64,000 nucleotides of DNA, from positions 26,917,716-26,981,715 of the forward strand of contig CM064874.1 in NCBI GenBank assembly GCA_032719365.1. The letters run 5' to 3'. Of this stretch, positions 20,870-35,711 are shown one piece after another. Below the pieces are notes generated by a model. The model saw only the letters and a program-made list of their open reading frames with translations, was not told where the DNA came from and ran no database searches. This DNA is from Prinsepia uniflora (lineage: Eukaryota; Streptophyta; Magnoliopsida; Rosales; Rosaceae). A program made the position numbers and the translations under genes. Position 1 is the first letter of the stretch, and each line of letters starts with the position of its first letter.

Positions 20870-21750
20870 GGTGTGGCCTTGCGCTTGGTACATGTCAGAC
20901 CTCCACAAGTACCTTTCTTTCTTCCTTTTCATCTAATAAGGATGCAAGTCATGCCAGAACATCCATGTGGTTGTTCTCTGATCTTGGGCATTTTTTGATT
21001 TCATAAGCCGAGAAGGCTTAGATGAGTTGTTTGGAAAGGGCCAGGTATAGGCTCATAGATTCATCTTTTACTTCAAATTCATTGTTGAGTTGGTTGACGA
21101 CTAACTAGGAGTCGCTATAGATTCACAGCTCCTTAGCCTCCAAGTCCTTTACAAGACATTTGCTGCCCAAGAGTGCCTCATACTCTGCGTCATTGTCGGG
21201 GGCCATGAAGCTGAAGCGTAGAGCGTACTTGAGCTTGACTTGTACAAGGGATGTAAGGACTAGTCCTGTTCCTGATCTGCTGTGGTACGCGGATCCATCG
21301 ACATATAATGTCTAGTATGGGTGTTGTGAATTGATAGTGGGTGTCCTTGTTGGCCCTGGATCTTCCTTCGTTACTTGCTCTTCCTAAGGGGTTGCCTCGA
21401 ACGTCATGTATTGTGTTGGCTGGTAGGAGTACTCTGCAATGAAACTTGCCACTGCTTGCCCCCTAGTGAAATAGGAGATATCAAATTTTCTTAGCTCGAT
21501 AGCCCATTTAATTAGATGACCAAAGGTGTTTGGTTTTTGTAGGACCTGCGCGCGAGGGCTTGTTGGTGAAAACTTTGATCTTATGTGCCTGGAAATATGG
21601 CATGAGCCTTCGAGCTGTGACTGCTAGAGCGAAGGAAAGCTTATCTAAGTCACGGTACTTGGTCTTCGAGTCTTGGAACATTTTGCTAACATAGTAGATA
21701 GGGTGTTCCACTCTGTCCCATTTGAGTGATAAGAACAAAGCTCACATATT
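20870..21750 (-). pseudogene. Tat RNase H region
   Basis: The frame 21508-21738 reads like the domain joining reverse transcriptase and RNase H (HPIYYVSKMFQDSKTKYRDL, then LSFALAVTARRLMPYF). A second RNase H-like stretch follows at about 20950-21350, readable in pieces and with several stops. Tat elements are known to carry a duplicated RNase H, which fits this long region. Confidence 0.68.
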
Positions 21751-22660
21751 ATGCAAAGACTAATAGGTATATGAAGAGGTGCTCTTTGGTCTGGCCAAGA
21801 GTGGTGTTGTGCTCATGTACTGCTTAAGCTCAACGAATGCCTTATTGCATTCCTCTATCCATTTAATCTTCTTGCTCTTTCTCTTTAATTCCTTGAAGAA
21901 TGGGGAGTACTTGTCCATGGTTTTGGAAATAAAACGAGTGAGAGTAAGAGTAGCCATTCGTCCAATAAGACTCTGGATGTCCTCGTGAGTTTGTGGAGGC
22001 GGCATATTAATGATTGCCTTGATATTTTTGGGGTTGATTATGATGATCATCTAGCTTATCATATAGCCTAAGAATTTTCTTGATCCCACACCAAAGACGC
22101 ATTTGGTAGGATTGAGGCGCATATTGTCCTCTTTCAGAACCTTGAACATTTTTTTTTTCAGGTTATGGATGTGCTCGTTGTCGATTTTATTTTGACAAGC
22201 ATTTCATCAGTGAACATGAAGTCGACCAACCGCTAGTATGTTTCCCCTGCATTCTTTTGGTTGAATGGCATAACATTGTAGTAGTAGATGCCTAGGTTAG
22301 TCCTAAAACTTGTAGGGATTTCATCATCTGGGTTCATGAGGATCTGGTTGTATCCCGAGTAGGAATCCATGAACCTGAAGAGCTCGTGTCCCACCTGGTA
22401 TCCATGAGCATATCAATATTAGTCAATAGAAAACTGTCTTTGCAACAAGCCTTGTTGAGCTCGGTGAACCCAGTGCATATGCTTCATAATCTAAATGGTT
22501 TTTTGACAAGGACCACGTTGGCTACACCAGTGACGTACATGGCCTTTTGAATAAAGTGTATTGTGTTCAGCTTGGTAATTTTGGCCTACATGGCTAGTTT
22601 CCTATCTGCATCATAGCTCTGCTGCTTTTGGGTGACTGGCTAAAATGAGGGTTGATGGTG
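21751..22660 (-). pseudogene. Tat reverse transcriptase remnant
   Basis: The frame 21760-22050 is the end of the domain: VNPKNIKAI-like start, then QSLIGRMATL and FKELKRKSKKIKWIEECNKA, typical of gypsy polymerases. Upstream, near 22190-22240, the catalytic YxDD region is decayed (a DFMFTDEMLVK-like reading), and between 22060 and 22660 further pieces are out of frame. It would have copied the element RNA into DNA. Confidence 0.75.
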
Positions 22661-23529
22661 AGTCTATGACAGATCACGTCAGTGAATATGCCGTGCATGT
22701 TTGCATAACACCATGCAAAGACTTTGGCATTTTCCCTAAGGAAATTGATGGAAGCTATTCAAATGCTAGGCTTCAGCTTTGATCCTCTTCGGACTATGCG
22801 AACCATATACTGATCGGAAAAAAGGATTATCTCTGTCTCTTCCATGGGTTCTACATGGGGCATGTTTGCAAGGTCTTGTGGATCTTTCGGGGGGCTGTCC
22901 TTGAGTTTTTCCATGATTCTTGGGTCGATGGGGTCGTCTCCTAAGGCCATTTTTGCCATAGAGAGTGTCTATGTTGGATCCGGCTGATCTTGCATGCTTG
23001 TCTTTGTTAAAGCGGTGGCATATCATGTCTTCCTGAGAGCTGATCTTCTTACACTTTCCCTATTCCGAAGGATGTCGGAAACTTCATTACTAGTAGGTGA
23101 GTGGATACGATGGCTTGCATTCTGTTGAGCAGCCCTATTCCAATAATGGCATTGTAAGCCTTTCGAATTCGACTACAATAAAGGTTGTGATAGTCGTTGC
23201 GATCTTGGGGGTAGTGCCTATGGACACAGGAAGAGCGATTATGCCTCTGGATAAAACTGAGTCTCCAGAGAAACCAAAAAATGGTGTGATCTTGGGGTTA
23301 AGTTATATTTCACCTATACCCACATGCTTGAATGCCTCATAGAAAATGACATTGACTGAGCTTCCTGTGTCCACAAGTATCCTACCTACATTGTAGTTGG
23401 AGATGTGAGCCTTGATGATGAGGGGGTCGTCATGTGAATAAATAATGTCCTTCTTTTCCTCCTCCCGAAAGTGATTGATTCCTATCGTAGTTTGGCTATC
23501 TTTCTTGCTTGACTAGCTTGGATGATAAT
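22661..23529 (-). pseudogene. Tat protease region
   Basis: An aspartic protease active site is readable at 23360-23374 (VDTGS, followed by SVNVIFYEAF). It is preceded by DDPLIIKAHISNYNVGRI, the usual context in Tat polyproteins. The downstream frame 22759-22959 holds an acidic linker (DDPIDPRIMEKLKDSPPKDP) between protease and reverse transcriptase. Stops interrupt the frame. The enzyme would mature the polyprotein. Confidence 0.75.
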
Positions 23530-24417
23530 TACATGGTGGTTGGACTATGCAGCCCTAATGAACTATTTCTTCGCCTTATTAGAAGTGATGGAAGAGGAGA
23601 ATATTGGTCTTCCATTGATGGTATGAATCTATTGATGTGCTACGCCTGTTTGTGCACGCAACAAGCACTACACAAGTCGTTCCTCTTGGTTAGACTGCTC
23701 AACATGTCTTTGAATGTAATGCATTCCTCAATGTGTGACCATTATACTTGTGATATTGGCATAAGGCTTCCTTGTTAAATATGAAGCCGTAGTTAGGGTT
23801 CCTCAACTTGGCCTAACAAATTATATCCCCTACATTCAACAGGACATCATCTAGAGATGTGTTTAGTATGGTGTATGTATCAAAGTGACGCTTTGGTCCA
23901 GAGTTGTCTCATACTAATCCTAATCCCCCGCGTTTGTTATTATATCCTCATTTGAACCCCCGATCTTCGTGACCTCGTCGACCTTTCTTGTCATGGTGTA
24001 GCCCTTCAAATTTTTCTCTTCCCTAGGTGCGATTGGCCACTACCCTGATTGTAATAGCCATGGTCATGGTTGCTCTTGTCCTAATTGTTGCTGCTTGGGG
24101 TGGGGGAAGAATGGGGCTAGGGTATAAGGTTGGCTTGGATTCCTTGGTGGGAGTGTGAAAGAACTCCGCCTTCGCGTGGATGGCTGCCATCATTATGAGC
24201 TCAGTGTAGCTCTGTCAATCCTCAGTATGATCTACGTACTTGAAGGGTGACTCCTTGAGGCTGCTTCAGAAAGCATTGAATGCAACCTTATCGTCTTTGT
24301 CTGGGCAGTAAGAGTACTCGAGGCTAAACCTTGCGGCATATTTTTGAAGCATTTCTTCCTCCTGCTGCCTAATGGGAAAACTCATCCGTGGGGACAAGTC
24401 TATCTGTTTGAATAATG
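23530..24417 (-). pseudogene. Tat gag remnant, truncated at the 5' end
   Basis: On the minus strand the segment near 24200-24400 reads as the retrotransposon gag core (FNAFRSSLKESPFKYVDHTE, then ELIMMAAIHAKAEFF). A later Cys/His segment near 23700-23770 (CQYHKYNGHTLRNA) is a degenerate nucleic-acid-binding knuckle. The N-terminal half is cut off at 24417, where the sequence changes to plus-strand Copia. Gag would package the genomic RNA. Confidence 0.72.
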
Positions 24418-25027
24418 AATTCATTAAGGAAAGTTGTCTCCATTTGGAGTAAAGAATGAAGAAGGAAAAGTGTACAAGTTGAAGAAGGCATTATATTATT
24501 TAAAACAAGCTCTTAGAGTATGGTATAGTGAGATTGATACCTATCTAATACATTGGGGTTTCTTAAGAAGTCCTAATCAAGCTAATTTGTACATCATGGA
24601 TAATCAAGTAGTGGGGTTCTTATTGTATTCATTTATGTGGATGACTTCATCTGCATTGGAAATAGTGAAGCTATGAAGACAAGTTTTAAGGACATGATGA
24701 GGAAGTATGAAATGACATATTTAGGGATTCTAAACCATTTCCTTGGAATGGGAGTAATACGAATTGATGCGTCTATCTTCATTCATTAGAAAAAGTATGA
24801 TATGACTATATTGGAGAAATTTGGTTTGAAGGACTACAAGCATGTATCTACTCCTCTAGTAACTAATTAAAGGTTAAGCTAGAAAGATAGATCTAATGCT
24901 GCAGATGAGATGATCTACATGTAGATTGTAGATAGTCTACTTTAACTAACTGCTACTAGACCTAATATAATGTATGCTTCTATCCTATTTGCTAGATTTA
25001 TGCATAATCCTACAAAGAAGTACCTTT

Positions 25028-27334
25028 TGACATGACACTTTTCGAAAACGCTTTAATAACCGTGCATGGTCCTATTCCCATTTGAAAAATAAACCAAAAT
25101 TCTAAAATTACCCTCAACACTTGTAAGATAAGGAATAATGGTACTGATGTCCTGCTCATGCCTCCACCTTAAGATTAACCCCAGTCTCTGTGCAACGGCT
25201 TGGAAGGTCAACAAAACCATTAAAACTGCAAGTGGACAAAAATAAGCATTTGAAAATACATTTTCGGGATATGTAAGCCTGTACCCACCAATTATAAAAC
25301 ATGCATACATAAAATGAAAGACAAACCACCAGATTTCAAATCAAATCAAATCACAAGTCAGGGGACCCACAAATCATAAAATGTATCAAAAGTCCGTGAC
25401 CCACATTTCTTTGAAATCCCTGTTTATCAAATCATTTAAAATTATCTGGACACAAATATGAACAACCAAACATAACTAATCCTAAAGTACTTAAACGTAA
25501 GTCACGATGATCAATCAGCACCACGTGTAGGCAAACTTGGGAACAACACTCTCACATCATTCGAGCCACATTCGGGAATAGAGTCAACATCTAGGTGGAA
25601 CCCAAGAACATGCTCACATCTAGAATGTACCTTCGGGTAGTAATCTCGGGCACTGTCAACGTCTGAGTGATACTAAACCACGATATCCTTGGGAACTCGA
25701 GTCTTTGGATTGACATCTAGGCAATGTCATATCGTGACCTCTCCAGGACCCCAAACTGACGTTAAGAGGGAACAATATCACATGACGATGGTAAACCATG
25801 GAAAATAGTAATAAAATTAGGAAAAGTTTCTTTAACATAAATCCATGACTCAAAACCAAGTCAAAACATTTCTAAACGGGGCTAGAGCCCAAAACACTTT
25901 TTCCACAAAACAGTCGTAAAATTTGTGTCCAAAAACTAATCAATAAATGTGGAAAATAATTAGATAATCATTTTAAATCATTATTTGCATCATTGCAACT
26001 CAAATTATGCAATAAAACATTTAAAACATTTAACTATGCATGCGTCAAAATTTATTAAAAAAACAATGTCTACTCACAATTCGTCAAAATAGCTCAATTC
26101 CGAACTGTGCGCTCCTCAGAAGTCTCGGGAATTCTCTGGCCTATCAAAAATCATATTGGGGGTCACTAATATCTGTATTAATCTCACATAAAAATTTCAT
26201 ACTATTTAGGATAACCTATGTGCTTAAAAAATTAACATATACACTTCGGATACACAAAACTACCGTAAGACGATGTCCGATCGTCCTCTAGAAACGTGTG
26301 CCAAAATGTATGTAACATTGATTAGATAAAAAAAATGTGTTAATAAAATTTCGAGGCAACGTGGCACATGCTATCCAACCTCTCTATGACTGGGCCTCAT
26401 GCATCTGCAGTTGCAGTCACAAGGCCAGTTGCCTTCCTCCTTTTTTCAGGTTGATTGACGGGTCTGAAACTCAGACCTGATCTAGCGGCATGACCTGGTT
26501 CAAAACTCACCATCCCACGTCTGTTTTTCAAGTTTCAAGCATCCACATGCTTCTAAAGATTCCCAGAAAAAGTTCTATGATGTCAGAACACGAAGCACTC
26601 ACCTTAGAAACACAATTAGGTCCTTTGACTTTTGGCTTAAGTTCAAGCTTCCATTCCAAGCATTTCCCGCATCTAAATTTTCAAGTTTTTTTGGCTCAAA
26701 ATAATCACAAGAACTCAACTAAGATCTTAGAAAGCTTGGCTTCAAGCTTGAAAGCCTCGATGGTTTGATGGTTCACTAGTCAAATTTGGATTTCTCGGGT
26801 TTCGAGTATGCGGTTTTTTTTTCCTCTTTTCGTTTTTATTTTTCTCTTTCTTCCTCTCCGATTCTCTTTTCTCTCTTTCCTTTCTATGTTTCTCTTTTGC
26901 TCTCGGTTGAAGGATCAAAGCTTGAGTTTTTGGTTTTGGATTGCAACCCATACGAACACACACCCTATACAAACACACAAATGGTGCACTTATTCAAAAG
27001 GGACACCAATCCATCAGGGGATGGTGACACATGTCACCATCTCACAGGGCCAACACATCAAAAGTCCCCACTAGTCAAATTACAAAATTACCCCTACAGT
27101 CCCAATTGCCAAAATACCCTTGGGAATTTTAGACCCAGAATGACACCGTTCGAACTTCGATTCCAATATGCCACCTGTTAACATACTCAGGATTCCGAGA
27201 CATACGTAACAGTTTTCATGATGTCCAAAAAGTACGATAAGAAAAAAGTCAACTTTTGATCTATAAGGGCAAAATCATCAATTCCATTTTCAAATTCCCT
27301 TAATTACATATATCTGAATTTCGAGGTCATTACA
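25028..27334 (-). repeat. 3' LTR of the short-interior element
   Basis: 2307 bases, colinear with 27605-30127. It holds only a short AC-rich tract at 26957-26980, where the other LTR has a long microsatellite. A hairpin GGGCTAGAGCCC occurs near 25879-25890. Confidence 0.88.
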
Positions 27335-27604
27335 ATCTACCCCCTCAAGGAATTTCATTTGTAAATGCTATAACCTGGGCTCACTCACTATCCGGACCCA
27401 TATAAGTCATCATATCCTTGAACGTAGCATTGAATGTCCGACCCAAGTACTCTATGGTCTGTGCCACCCCTAGGTCTATCTTGGGATCATGTGTACTCCT
27501 CGTGTATTTATCTCATTACCAAACAATGCAGGGGCTCGCGTCTTGAAGGCATTATGCTGACTAAAAGAAGCACGGGTCAGTATCCTAATGCTCTGATACC
27601 AAAT
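27335..27604 (-). other. 270-bp interior with primer site and polypurine tract
   Basis: It runs from a polypurine tract (27335-27350) to an initiator-Met primer site (27590-27601, TGGTATCAGAGC on the minus strand). There is no coding frame. Confidence 0.85.
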
Positions 27605-30127
<2,523 letters not shown>

Positions 30128-30433
30128 CCTTGGCTCGTCCAAGAGTGTGTTGCTATAAATTTAGGGCACTAATAGTTATGGGATTGAATATAAGGAGGGA
30201 AAACAAGCAACTTTGATTAGATATTGTGTTAATGATTGGAGTGGAAGTTTAGAAGATATGGGAGGCACCTCTGGATATGCATTCTCATTTAGGAGTGGGG
30301 AGTTCTCATAGGCTTTAGTTAAGCAGCATAGTGTGGCACTATCTACCGCTGAAGTAGAGTATGTCAGTGCCTCTGAGGAAAATACTCAAGCTAGATGGAT
30401 GAGATTTGTTCTTGAGGGAGAATTAATCAGAAG

Positions 30434-30779
30434 ATTCACCCTTGCATTTCATTAAACACTTCGTGTGCATTCTGCATCATACTACAAAACACTCAATTTC
30501 ATCATTCAAATTCATCCCAAAATTTGATCCTAAGCTAATCAAACAAGTTTATCATATATTAGGATCAATCCAATTCAGTATAAAGTTTAAGATTAAGAAT
30601 TCATACCTAAATTCTCCATCGTGCAACATCGTACGCAGCAAAAACAGTGAAAAACTATAAAAACCTATGGAAAAATGGATCCCAATACCAAATTAATTTA
30701 ATATTGACATGTCTACCATAAGACTCGTATGTATGTGAGCTTATCTCGAAAACAAGGCAAAGGAACCAACTAGTAACAC
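30434..30779. other. No recognisable feature
   Basis: AT-rich sequence between the Copia fragment and the Athila target duplication. It does not clearly continue either the Copia element or the LINE. Confidence 0.4.
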
Positions 30780-32596
30780 TGATAGAAAGTAAGTCCCCAC
30801 GATAATTATGCAAGACTAGTTCCTATGTGTAATACTTTGCAAGTGAACAAGACGTGTAGAGAGTATAGTACCACAACAAAGGGCGATCCCACATAGACCT
30901 GTTCAAAAATGTCCAAAAAGTTCAATGAAATGACTTAAGTGAAGGTAAGACAAAAAATGGGAATTTGTTCTTGAATTTCTTGAGATGAAAGTAATGAAAC
31001 GACTAAGTTACTAGATTTCTTTCAAAGACAGAATTAGGTCAACCTATCTACCCTACCATTTGTTACTTCCTTAGACTTCATTAACCACCTTCATTTAGTG
31101 ACTTGAATTAGGTGCCCATGCCTAAGGCAGGGAATATGCTCAATAGACACTTTCATCCTCTCTTTCTTTGTATACTCAAGGTAGGGCATATGGTCTCAAG
31201 TGTCTACCACAACGTTTTGGTGATGGTTTGCATACAAAGAGGATTTAATGACACCACACTGACCTAAAGGTCTAAATACAGCCCTAAGCTTAATGAGTTC
31301 AGCCTACAACTAGAATTCCACCTCATAGCCATGACGCTTACATTAACTAAGTTGATATGACGATCATACCTAACACATATCATCAACAATTTCAATGCAA
31401 ATAAGGTAGCTACTCTTACATGCACCAATTGAGTTCGTTAAGCATAGTAGATATATCACATTCAATTCGCACAATGAAGAAAGTCAACAAACGTCTAAGT
31501 ACAATAACTCATAGTTAGGGCTTCAAGTAGCCCCAATCCTTAACGGACTACTCATACATAATTTAAACAAACCAAGACATAATCAACGAATGCATTGAAT
31601 AATAAAATGAATAGAATGAAGATACCGAGTTACAATGAAGAGAATGGTGAACTTCACATGATCAAGTCACCCTTCAAGTTCTTTCAACCAAAAACTGCAA
31701 ATATCCTAAGTATAAATTAAGTCTACATTTTGACAGAGTTTTGGCACCAAAAGAGATGAAAAATGGTCGTCCATGAATGAAAAAATTCAGGCCTTAAGTA
31801 GGGAACAAAACCCTAGAAATTTCCTCATCGAATAGAGACTTAACCTGGGCCCTAAGTCTATCGTTAAAACTTAGGGCACCATTCGTTTAGGCACACAAAA
31901 TTCACTTGGACTCCTACTTTACCGTTGAAGACCTTGATCCACGTCATTGAGTCCTAGTCCTTGTAGGATTCCTTGAGAGCTTCTATTGCTAACTTTATTT
32001 GAAGTACATGTTGGGCATGGGCCACACTGGAAGGCACACAGGCGCATAAGAGCTGGCACCGAGTCTAGGACATGCATTGGACATGCCCACGTGCTGCCGC
32101 TTGGCAGAGGTAGGACCTGGTTCTGGTACTTGGTTGGGACCAAAACTGAGACTATGGGACAATGGTATCACTTGATGGAACAAAATGGAACAAAGCCTCA
32201 AAATGGATCACTAGGGGTATGACTTGGTCTTTAGTTGGCACATGGCCTGATTCTTTGGAAAGAAATGGCTAGAACACAAATCGGTCCTTCTTGGGACAAG
32301 TACACGGTACACGGCCATGCGCAGATAGGTGGTCGAGGGCCAATGACATGGTCTTGGTCTAGGACCTTGGTTGGGGACATGATCTGGGCACAGGACCTCG
32401 GATGGGGTCCTTCTTCATTTTTGGCTCGATTTAGGCCCTTCTTTCACATATCTGTTGGATTTGTCCCTACATTGACATTCTGCACAAGGTTCACAAGATA
32501 GGTCATATTCTCCTGTTTTATTATACAATTCATAACAAAAGACAAGTAAAGGGATATGGAACCTCATCAAAATGATGTTAAATAATTAACCTCTCA
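30780..32596 (-). repeat. 3' LTR of Athila
   Basis: 1817 bases starting TGATAGAAAGTAAG and ending ACCTCTCA. It matches 52688-54522 throughout. Size and terminal TGATAG fit Athila LTRs. Confidence 0.93.
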
Positions 32597-32611
32597 AATA
32601 TCCCCAAACCT
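32597..32611 (-). other. Polypurine tract of Athila
   Basis: The minus strand reads GTTTGGGGATATT directly before the LTR. Confidence 0.65.
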
Positions 32612-33860
32612 AACTTTATCTAGTCACTTATCAAAACAATAAAGTAAAAGACTCGATCTAATTAAGATAGACATTTGAACCCCTAGGTTGACCTAGTAGG
32701 AGGAGTTGTGTCTCATGAGGGTTTAACAGATTGATAGGCACAAAAAATTTACTTAGACACTAGCATGTTAGAGATTACACACTTCAAAGCAAATAAGAAC
32801 CGAAACAACAAACAATCTTAACCAACTATAAGATACATAAGATCGTGAGTCCCAAGTGTTGAGTGTAAGTGCTCTGCTTTATAGGTCATGTTTAAAAACA
32901 AATGTGGTCAAGCATCTTAGAATCATTTCGCCTTGACTCCAATCCTTACAAGATGTCACTCAATGCACAAGAGTCCTAGGGTTTCACTCATACAAGCATA
33001 TGTGAAGAATTTATGTATAGGAATCAAAATAATCACATATGGGCTCAAATGTGTAAAGGAATTCTATGAATTAAAGATCTCAGGAAGGAAGGAACAAAGT
33101 TACTTACCTTAACCTTCAACCAGCACGTTCACAAGATCACATAGGTCTTCATCAATGGTTGTAATGGGGCAAGGAAAAGGAGGTCTTGAAGGAAAGGATA
33201 GAGTTCAAAGAACCCAAGGTGTGTCAAAGCATAAGAGATCATGACTTGAGCTAGTATCAAGAGCGTTACGCATACTTGCAACACACGAAAACCTGATCAT
33301 GAAAACTAGGGCTTTCTTGGTTCAAGTCCACTCTTTGTTTCTTTTTCTTTTCTCTTTTTTCTTTTTTTTGAGTTTTTCTTTTCTTTTGATTTGAACTTAT
33401 TTCTTTTCTTTTTGTTGTCATTCTTTTGACTTGAACCCAGACCAATTACATTGCCTCCTTCTGACATTACACACAACAATTTTAATTTCCAAAAATACAT
33501 GGCATAACAGGTTATTGACACCAACTTTCATCAAGATTCTCATTTGAAGAAACCTCACACAAGCCTGGGCTTAGGGTATGTCCATAAAGTTAAGCTAAAA
33601 ACTTGGGGAGGTTAGATTGTGGTAGGTGAAAGAAAAGTCAAGTGTTTGGCCGCAAAGGGGCTAAATGAGCATGCAATGGGGAAGGAAAAGGCCTTTAGAA
33701 GGTAAACACACAAAGCCTAGATCATTTCAAGTGAACATACAAGAATTCAATCAAGAGAATCGTAATAAATTAAGTTCATAAACACCAATGCAAATAGATG
33801 ATGAGATCCACAACGAAGAACAAACGTGATAAAGTAATTGAGTAGAAACATTGAAATCAC
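32612..33860 (-). other. Athila 3' untranslated region
   Basis: No recognised domain. A T/C-rich tract runs over 33330-33430 on the plus strand, and the small frame at 33306-33524 is its Lys-rich shadow. Athila elements often carry an envelope-like frame in this interval, but I see no clear one here. Confidence 0.45.
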
Positions 33861-34343
33861 TCACAAGGAAAGCATAAAGGCACAAGATCTCACATAGGTA
33901 GTCTCCACTAATGTTCCAAGAGTGCTTAACTTGAAGTGCTTGTCAACGTAACACTTAAGCACTACAATGTGTAGTGCAATATGGGAACTCAGTGATCCAA
34001 CATACAAATAGCATACAAATAGGCAGCATAGAAACTTTACACGTTTACAAGCTCCTATTAACAAAGTAGTGCATAGTCCTAGAAATAAAAACAAAAGGTT
34101 TGACACAAAATGAAAGAATAGATAGGTCCCTAGATTGGTATCCCCAAACCTGAATGTTTCTAAGATGTAAGTGAAGTCCATACCCCCAAACCTGAATGAC
34201 ACATAGTCCTCGATGTGTGACAAAAAAAAAAGTATGAATGCAAAAGTTAGAAGTATAAAAACATCAGAAACATAAGCAAGGCCAAGTAGACAAACTAGGG
34301 CTAAAGTGCCTCCTTGGAGCGTTGGAGTTAACGTCTTTGGCAA
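33861..34343 (-). CDS. Hydrophobic ORF after Athila integrase, function unknown
   Basis: A 160-residue open frame starting 33 bases past the end of the integrase frame, in the position where Athila elements may carry an envelope-like gene. It shows three hydrophobic stretches of 20 or more residues, at about residues 13-42, 70-98 and 103-128, which could be membrane segments. No family signature is recognised. Because the minus strand here is T-rich, a hydrophobic open frame can arise by chance. Treat it as a possible envelope-like remnant or a spurious frame. Confidence 0.25.
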   Translation of the reverse strand: MPKTLTPTLQGGTLALVCLLGLAYVSDVFILLTFAFILFFLSHIEDYVSFRFGGMDFTYILETFRFGDTNLGTYLFFHFVSNLLFLFLGLCTTLLIGACKRVKFLCCLFVCYLYVGSLSSHIALHIVVLKCYVDKHFKLSTLGTLVETTYVRSCAFMLSL

Positions 34344-34376
34344 GACGATGCTGGTACCCTATAGAGGGCCTCCTTG

Positions 34377-35711
34377 CTAGCCAAGTAAGGGTCTAGTGTT
34401 GGATGCTGTAAGGACTAGATAGAAGTGCTTCAAACGGTGGCCATTGATCTTGAATGGATCTTGACGTTTAGGGTGTTGAATGTCCACTAGCAAGTGAGGG
34501 TAGACATGAGTGACCACATAGGGACCTGTCAATCTAGATTTGAGCTTTCCAGGGAGGTGCTTGAGTCTAGAGTCATGGAGTAGTACCTGTTGTTCCACAT
34601 GGAAGATCTTGGATTGAATGTGCTTGTCATGGTAGGCCTTGGTCATTTCTTTGTACAAACATGCACTTTCATAGGCCTCATTCCGAAGTTCCTCCAACTC
34701 ACTCATCTGAAGCTTCCTACGACGCCCTGCTGCATCTATGTCCATGGAAATCTGCTTGATAGCCCAAAAAGCCTTGTGTTCCAACTCCATGGGCAGATGA
34801 CATCCTTTGCCAAAGATAAACCTAAAAGGGGACATGCCAATTAGGGTCTTGTATATTGTCTTCTAAGCCCAAAGGGCATCATTTAAACGGGAAGACCAAT
34901 CCTTCCTATTGAGATTCACAGTCTTTTTGAGGATAGCCTTGACCTCACGGTTGGAGATCCCAGCTTGTCCACTTTTTTGTGGATGGTAAGGAGTTGAGAC
35001 ACGATGTGTCACTCCATACTTCTTAATCAAGGACTCAAAGAGTCTATTACAAAAGTGAGTCCCTTGATCACTTATTATGGCTCTATGGGCTCTAAACCTT
35101 GTGAAGATGTTGGTTTCCAAGAAGCTCAAGACAACCTTGGCATCATTAGTCTTGGTGGCCACGACCTCTACCCACTTGGATACATAGTCAACAACCACTA
35201 GGATGTAGAAATGACCAAAGGAATTTGGGAAGGGTTCCATGAAATCAATGCCCATACATCATACATCTCAACAATTAGAATAAGGTTGAGGGGAATTTAG
35301 TTCCTAGGTCCCAAGTTTCCTTAACGTTGGCACCTCTCATAAAGAGAGTCGGTCAGAAGTAACCACATTGTAAGACCTTCAAGCCTGCCTTCTTGGCCCC
35401 AAACTGTCCACCACAAGCTTGGCTATGACAAGCCTCAATAATAGGATGTACCTCATGCTCAGGGACGCACCTACTGATGATTTGATCAGAACAATGTTTC
35501 CACATGTAGGGATCATCCCATACATAGCACTTTGCTTGCTTTGCAAGCTTGTCCTTTTGATATTTACTCAAGTGGGAAGGGAACTACCTAGCCACTAGAA
35601 AGTTGATCAGTTCATCATACCAAGGATCATAGTCTTGGACCAAAAAGAGTTGCTCATCAGGGAAACTCTTAGAGAGGGGAAGTTGGTCTATACCATAGTC
35701 TTTGATCAGAG
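34377..35711 (-). pseudogene. Athila integrase with upstream linker
   Basis: From 35711 the frame begins in the linker after RNase H (DYGIDQLPLSKSFPDEQLF). After a stop it continues through VWDDPYMWKHC and the HHCC zinc region (35353-35571). The core at 34863-35255 has GIDFMEPFPNSFGHFYILVV with the first catalytic Asp and IISDQGTHFCNR with the second. The catalytic Glu region reads QAGISNRE where Athila normally has a Glu before the second Ser, so the third catalytic residue seems lost. The C-terminal part at 34377-34835 (ELEHKAFWAIKQISMDIDAA, then KLKSRLTGPYVVTHVYP) is complete. It is near full length but split by stops. Confidence 0.9.

Larger units (their letters stand above)
14830..24417 (-). 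mobile_element. Tat-lineage Ty3/gypsy retrotransposon, 5' end lost
   Basis: On the minus strand the order is gag, protease, reverse transcriptase, RNase H, integrase: the gypsy order with integrase last. Between integrase and the 3' LTR lies a gene on the opposite strand (16373-18962), an arrangement known for the Tat lineage. A tandem array sits in the 3' untranslated region. The element breaks off inside gag at 24417, where a Copia fragment begins, so the 5' LTR and primer site are missing. All frames carry stops and shifts. Confidence 0.82.

Noticed and set aside
31919..32501. Short frames in the Athila LTR, and again at 53827-54527
   Set aside because: They occur in both LTR copies as non-coding repeat sequence and have no domain.
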